Assembly (NCBI GenBank): GCA_934270475.1
Contig: CAKQPS010000003.1
Coordinates: 162,330 to 226,329 of the forward strand
Length of the DNA stretch: 64,000 bases
Direction: 5' to 3'
From: an uncultured Alphaproteobacteria bacterium
GTDB taxonomy: Bacteria; Pseudomonadota; Alphaproteobacteria; RF32; CAG-239
Made by a program: the position numbers and the translations under genes. Shown here in pieces: positions 60,551 to 64,000 of the stretch. The notes beneath the pieces were generated by a model. It saw only the letters and a program-made list of their open reading frames with translations, was not told the origin of the DNA and searched no databases. Position 1 is the stretch's first letter. Every line of letters starts with the position of its first letter.

Positions 60551-60928
60551 ATGAAAAAGATATTTGTATGTTGTGCTTTGTTGTTTTTATGGGCTTGTGC
60601 AGCACCATTAGAATATGATCACGAAAAGTTTTCAATTAATCCTGATGTAAAACTTCTCAATATTAATACCCATAATACCATACGTGAGAGAGATGGACAG
60701 ATATTGGCGCAAGTTGCGGGTACGAGCAGTAAAAATCAATCCGTTTACTATAAAATAGAATGGTTTGATGCTAGTGGTATGAAAATATCAACAAGTTTAG
60801 CTCAATGGAAGAAAGTTAATTTGCGTGAAAATGCTGAGTTCTTCTGGAATGCAGCGGCACCTACAAAACGAGCTGTAACATACAGAGTCTATATCACAGA
60901 TGATATTGGAAACGGTATTATTGAATAA
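60551..60928 (+). CDS. YcfL-like lipoprotein (DUF1425)
   Basis: A lipoprotein (lipobox LWAC, Cys16) of 125 residues with a beta-sandwich of the YcfL type: LLNINTHNTIRERDGQILAQVAGTSSKNQSVYYKIEWFDASG and a C-terminal TYRVYITDDIG strand. In E. coli ycfL is upstream of lpoB, the same order as here. It lies 12 bp after the COG3014-like gene and 20 bp before lpoB. Function is not known beyond envelope location. Confidence 0.82.
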   Translation: MKKIFVCCALLFLWACAAPLEYDHEKFSINPDVKLLNINTHNTIRERDGQILAQVAGTSSKNQSVYYKIEWFDASGMKISTSLAQWKKVNLRENAEFFWNAAAPTKRAVTYRVYITDDIGNGIIE

Positions 60929-60948
60929 ATATCAGAAAGGAACTTAAA

Positions 60949-61542
60949 ATGAAAAATTATATGAAAATTTTATTTAGTGTTATTTTAGCAATGACCTTAA
61001 ATGGTTGTGCGAGCGAAACACAAATAATTGATACTGAAAATGACTCAACAGAACGTGTTGCTGCGTTGGAAGGACGTGATTTTGAACAGGCTTCTAATTC
61101 TATGATTCAGGATATGTTAGATTTGGGAACATTGAGTAAACCAAATGGACAACCATATATTATGGTTATTTCCCGTATAGAAAATGATACTATGCAACGT
61201 ATTGATGTTGACGAATTATCAAAATCTATCCGTATTGCTTTGATGAAAAGCGGAAAAGTTCGCGTAACAGCATTCCAAGAAGATGCGATGGTTATGGCAT
61301 CAGGTCAACTGAGACAATCGAAAGAATTTAATCAGGCTAATGTTCGTAAATCCGGTTCTTTAGCTGCTCCTGAGCTAAGTTTATCCGGTAAAATTACGCA
61401 AAGAGAATTTTTCGTTTCCGGTAAAAAACGTATTGAATATCGTTTCTCTATGTCCATTACCGACTTAAGAAATGGTCTAACCTTATGGGAAGGCGAAGAA
61501 AAGATTAAGAAATTGGCAGATAAAGATACGGTAACTTGGTAA
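60949..61542 (+). CDS. lpoB: Penicillin-binding protein activator LpoB
   Basis: An outer-membrane lipoprotein (lipobox LNGC, Cys20) whose globular domain resembles E. coli LpoB, which stimulates the transpeptidase PBP1b: MVISRIENDTMQRIDVDELSKSIRIALMKSGKVRV, then LSLSGKITQREFFVSGKKRIEYRFSMSITDLRNGLTLWEGEE. The 197-residue length fits. LpoB is usually a gammaproteobacterial protein, so its presence in an alphaproteobacterium inside AT-rich DNA suggests transfer of the whole cluster. Operonic position is third of four. Confidence 0.85.
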   Translation: MKNYMKILFSVILAMTLNGCASETQIIDTENDSTERVAALEGRDFEQASNSMIQDMLDLGTLSKPNGQPYIMVISRIENDTMQRIDVDELSKSIRIALMKSGKVRVTAFQEDAMVMASGQLRQSKEFNQANVRKSGSLAAPELSLSGKITQREFFVSGKKRIEYRFSMSITDLRNGLTLWEGEEKIKKLADKDTVTW

Positions 61543-61556
61543 TAAGGAGACAACGT

Positions 61557-62699
61557 ATGAAAAAGATATTTTACGCACTGCTGTTTCTGATGGCTTTTAA
61601 TGCAAATGCAAAAGAAGTTGTCGTCACAGCCTATGGTGAAGGCGAAGATTACGATTGGGCTGTTATGAATGCAGTTGAAAATGCGGTTCGTCAAACTTCT
61701 GATATTGATATACAAAGTAATGGTTTGCATAAGGTTGATCTCTCTACAACAGTAAAACACAATGCTAGTTTTGAGGCTGAAGCCAGTGCAACAGACAAAT
61801 TGGATATTGACAGTCATAAGCGTAGTGGTCTTGTTCCAAAAAACAATCAATTAAGTGCAGAGGATCAAGCTAATGCTAAATTAAAAGCTAATGCCAACGA
61901 AACTGTGACTGCAGAAGTTCGTGATAATTCCAAAGATATAATGGCTAAGTATAAAGGTAGTGTTTCTTCTTATGAGGTGTTGGAACATTCAGAAGAAAAT
62001 GGAAAACATAAAGTTAAAATTAAAGCTACCATTTTCAAATATGACGCTCATGACTATAGATCTAAAAGTCTTGTAAAAAAAGCTGATTACTCTTTAGCCA
62101 TTATGCCTTTTAAGATGGCTCCGAACGTAAACTGTTTAGGAAAAAAGCCTGATGTTAAAGAGATGAATACAATAATCAGTAATATGTTTATTGAAAAATT
62201 GGCTCCTAGCCGCAGATTTAATTTGGTTGATCGCAATAACTTAGATGACTATGCTGCTGAAATGTCAATTATTGAAGGTGATATGACTTTGCCTGAAAAT
62301 AAAGTGAAATTAAAAAATCTTGCAGCTGCTGATTATATTTTGGTTGGAACGGTTGATACTTTTACAGCGTCAACTAGTAAAAGTTTTGTAGCTTTAACAG
62401 GTGAAACGAATTATTCCAGTTCATCTAAACTCAAAATATCTTATAGAATTTTAGAGGCAGCCACAATGGAGATTGTTTCAGTTGGTTCGGTCGAAAAAAC
62501 ATTCAGTAAAGGTGGTGCTTTTTCTTCTTGTGCTAATGTGGAACAACTTTTATTTGAACGTGCAGTTGGAGAAGCTGCTGAGAAAATGTTAATTGATATT
62601 TTCCCAGATTATCAACCGCCTGCACCAAAAGCTGAAGAAAAGAAACCTGCTAAACGAGTAGCCCCTGCACCTGCACCAGACTATTCTTTACCACTATAG
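61557..62699 (+). CDS. CsgG-like secreted protein with Pro/Ala tail
   Basis: A signal peptide (MKKIFYALLFLMAFNANA) without a lipobox. The N-terminal part has the VVVTAYGEGEDYDWAVMNAVENAVRQ segment seen in flagellar-assembly or LpoB-associated proteins. The second half (about 185-350) is CsgG/LpoB-like: LAIMPFKM, SRRFNLVDRNNLDD, AADYILVGTVDTF, LKISYRILEAATMEIVSVG. The end is Pro/Ala/Lys-rich (PAPKAEEKKPAKRVAPAPAP). The ATG at 61557 follows AAGGAG. It closes the lipoprotein operon, 14 bp after lpoB. Function unknown; a periplasmic partner of LpoB is plausible. Confidence 0.8.
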   Translation: MKKIFYALLFLMAFNANAKEVVVTAYGEGEDYDWAVMNAVENAVRQTSDIDIQSNGLHKVDLSTTVKHNASFEAEASATDKLDIDSHKRSGLVPKNNQLSAEDQANAKLKANANETVTAEVRDNSKDIMAKYKGSVSSYEVLEHSEENGKHKVKIKATIFKYDAHDYRSKSLVKKADYSLAIMPFKMAPNVNCLGKKPDVKEMNTIISNMFIEKLAPSRRFNLVDRNNLDDYAAEMSIIEGDMTLPENKVKLKNLAAADYILVGTVDTFTASTSKSFVALTGETNYSSSSKLKISYRILEAATMEIVSVGSVEKTFSKGGAFSSCANVEQLLFERAVGEAAEKMLIDIFPDYQPPAPKAEEKKPAKRVAPAPAPDYSLPL

Positions 62700-62724
62700 C
62701 AGGTTGTGACATTGAAAACTCCAT

Positions 62725-63279
62725 ATGGTTAAAAATTTTTATCATTTAATTTTAAGTCTTTTAATGATATTGCAGGTATATCCGTGTTATGCGGATATAT
62801 CTGCTTTTTTTACACCCTCTAAAAAATGTGAAAATTCTATCATCCAACGAATAGATAAAGCTGAAAAATCCATTGATGCTGCTGTTTATGCAATTAATAA
62901 CAAAGATATTGTCAAAGCACTTAAAAAAGCACATGAACGTGGTGTAAAAGTACGTATTCTTACTGATAGATTGCAAGCAGGAAACAAAAACTCAGAGGTA
63001 CGAGAATTGTATGATTTTGGCATTAAAATACGAGTTAACTCTAAACATAAAATTGAACATAATAAGTTTGCTGTATTTGATTTCGATAGTGTCGTAACAG
63101 GGAGTTATAACTGGACAGAACCTGCGAGTGATAAAAATAGTGAAAATTGTTTGTTTTTTAACCGTAATAAAAAAACGGTAAAAGAATATCACGACCGTTT
63201 CAATTACCTTTGGCTGATGAATACCAAAAAGAAATCTGATGTGTGGTTTAGTCGCCATAAAATAAAAGATAAATTTTAG
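62725..63279 (+). CDS. Secreted PLD-family endonuclease (Nuc-like, single HKD)
   Basis: The 184-residue protein has a signal peptide (FYHLILSLLMILQVYPCYA) and one phospholipase-D HKD motif, HNKFAVFD, followed by TGSYNWTEPASDKNSEN. Single-HKD proteins of this size, such as Nuc of plasmid pKM101, form dimers and cut DNA non-specifically in the periplasm. The KALKKAHERGVKVRILTDRLQ segment is typical of the family. It is 25 bp after the lipoprotein operon and followed by a terminator. Phospholipase activity is less likely. Confidence 0.85.
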   Translation: MVKNFYHLILSLLMILQVYPCYADISAFFTPSKKCENSIIQRIDKAEKSIDAAVYAINNKDIVKALKKAHERGVKVRILTDRLQAGNKNSEVRELYDFGIKIRVNSKHKIEHNKFAVFDFDSVVTGSYNWTEPASDKNSENCLFFNRNKKTVKEYHDRFNYLWLMNTKKKSDVWFSRHKIKDKF

Positions 63280-63324
63280 CACTTTTTCAGCGTATTGAAA
63301 GCATTTTAACTCAAATTTTCATTC

Positions 63325-63366
63325 AAATACCAAGTTACGCACGGGGCTTGGTATTATTTTTTTCTT
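63325..63366 (+). terminator. Rho-independent terminator
   Basis: AAATACCAAG / CTTGGTATT hairpin with a loop of about 11 nt and a run of T, 45 bp after the nuclease gene. Confidence 0.85.
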
Positions 63367-63513
63367 TTAAATACAAGGCTTTGATTCACTATCTGTAAAA
63401 AATAGTAAAAAAACGCACATTTTAGTAAAAAAGTGGGCTCGCGGATGGGTTTATTCACGGCATAATATAAATAGTTAATGAGTAATAACACTATTTATAA
63501 AAGGAAAAACACC

Positions 63514-63651
63514 ATGTATTTTATAGAATTACGCTATACCAATGGCAAAATTATCAGATTACCAGAGCCATATTTCTTGTGGCAAGAAGCATACAGAGCC
63601 TCTTTACAGTTTATTAGTGCTCAATACACTGCCTACATAGCTCAAGATTAA
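63514..63651 (+). CDS. Micro-ORF (45 aa) with a good ribosome site
   Basis: The frame reads MYFIELRYTNGKIIRLPEP then FLWQEAYRASLQFISA and ends YIAQD. AAAAGGAAAAACACC precedes the ATG, a good ribosome site. The short beta-like start and amphipathic helix are plausible for a small phage- or plasmid-type protein; I do not recognise it. The next micro-ORF has a nearly identical leader. Confidence 0.5.
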   Translation: MYFIELRYTNGKIIRLPEPYFLWQEAYRASLQFISAQYTAYIAQD

Positions 63652-63674
63652 CCCATTTATGAAAGGAAGATACC

Positions 63675-63776
63675 ATGCAAAAACAATTTGAAGAATATCT
63701 CTTAGCAAAGAATTACATTTTAAATTGTACCATTTATAAAAAGCCAATTACTCAGGCCAGAATACGTTATTGTTGA
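63675..63776 (+). CDS. Micro-ORF (33 aa), tandem to the previous one
   Basis: Begins MQKQFEEYLLAKNYIL and ends ITQARIRYC. The leader ATTTATGAAAGGAAGATACC before the ATG repeats that of the preceding micro-ORF (ATTTATAAAAGGAAAAACACC), so both seem built to be translated. It may be a truncated product. No family recognised. Confidence 0.4.
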   Translation: MQKQFEEYLLAKNYILNCTIYKKPITQARIRYC

Positions 63777-63938
63777 GACTGGTTACTCACGTATTCATAA
63801 TTGACTAGAACAAAAATTTTGATGGTTTCTGCTTATGAAAATTTCCAAAACTAAAAAAATAATCTGAACGAAGCCGGAACATCTGAAGATAAAATGCATT
63901 ATAAGCGGTATGAATGAAATAGCTAAAAGAATTTAAAA

Positions 63939-63970
63939 CAAAAAAAGCGGTTGCCATAACGACAACCGCT
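63939..63970 (-). terminator. Minus-strand terminator for a gene beyond the right edge
   Basis: AGCGGTTG / CAACCGCT with a 9-nt loop; read on the minus strand it is followed by TTTTTTTG. No minus-strand gene in the window ends here, so it probably belongs to one starting beyond 64000. The 160 bp to its left hold no convincing ORF. Confidence 0.65.
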
Positions 63971-64000
63971 CGCAAATAAGAAAAATGCATTTAAAACAAA

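Overview
The window reads as a chromosomal segment of a moderately AT-rich alphaproteobacterium that lives without oxygen, probably a gut or host-associated lineage. Evidence: a GcrA cell-cycle regulator (47902-48351), found essentially only in Alphaproteobacteria; the alphaproteobacterial gene orders rlpA-dacA-tmk-holB-tatD-MBL and lepB-rnc-era; an LPS-bearing envelope (lpxA, lptG, porin, lipoproteins); and a full-length pyruvate:ferredoxin oxidoreductase (nifJ), typical of anaerobes. A gut lineage such as the uncultured RF32 group is inference only.

Layout. 0-8 kb: peptidoglycan and replication operon (mltB, rlpA, dacA, tmk, holB, tatD, MBL hydrolase, DHH phosphoesterase). 8-24 kb: housekeeping genes (rsmB-like, lpxA, glycosyltransferase, thrS, nifJ) interrupted by isolated orphan genes, each between its own terminators. 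Several orphans share an AT-rich leader and lack a Shine-Dalgarno, and one (22623-23879) has strongly foreign lysine codon use. 24-31 kb: metal permease-like protein, pilin-like protein, rplM-rpsI, and the lepB-rnc-era block with an alpha/beta hydrolase. 30-44 kb: cysE, two secreted proteins, uvrB followed by a solitary Cas1 homologue that has lost catalytic residues, sua5, a SUKH-like/HNH gene pair, pepA, gap-pgk, a frameshifted tag gene and an SDR. 43-53 kb: gmk, cysK, lptG, gcrA, an OprB-like porin, and a three-gene module of retropepsin-like lipoprotein, inactive transglutaminase-7TM protein and ATP-grasp ligase, then a cyclophilin.

53.4-64 kb is accessory DNA: long intergenic hairpins, a zinc-ribbon membrane protein, a CheD/CNF-like putative deamidase, a structured RNA with an initiator-tRNA-like 3' end and its own terminator, a membrane protein, a decayed large serine recombinase, an intact resolvase/invertase, a lipoprotein operon (COG3014-like, YcfL, LpoB, CsgG-like), a secreted PLD-family nuclease and two tandem micro-ORFs.

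No CRISPR array, complete tRNA, rRNA or intact insertion sequence was recognised. The strongest candidates for something undescribed are the orphan, apparently catalytically dead Cas1 beside uvrB; the HNH/SUKH pair 1.4 kb away; the CheD-like protein next to the tRNA-like RNA; and the dispersed orphan genes sharing one leader.
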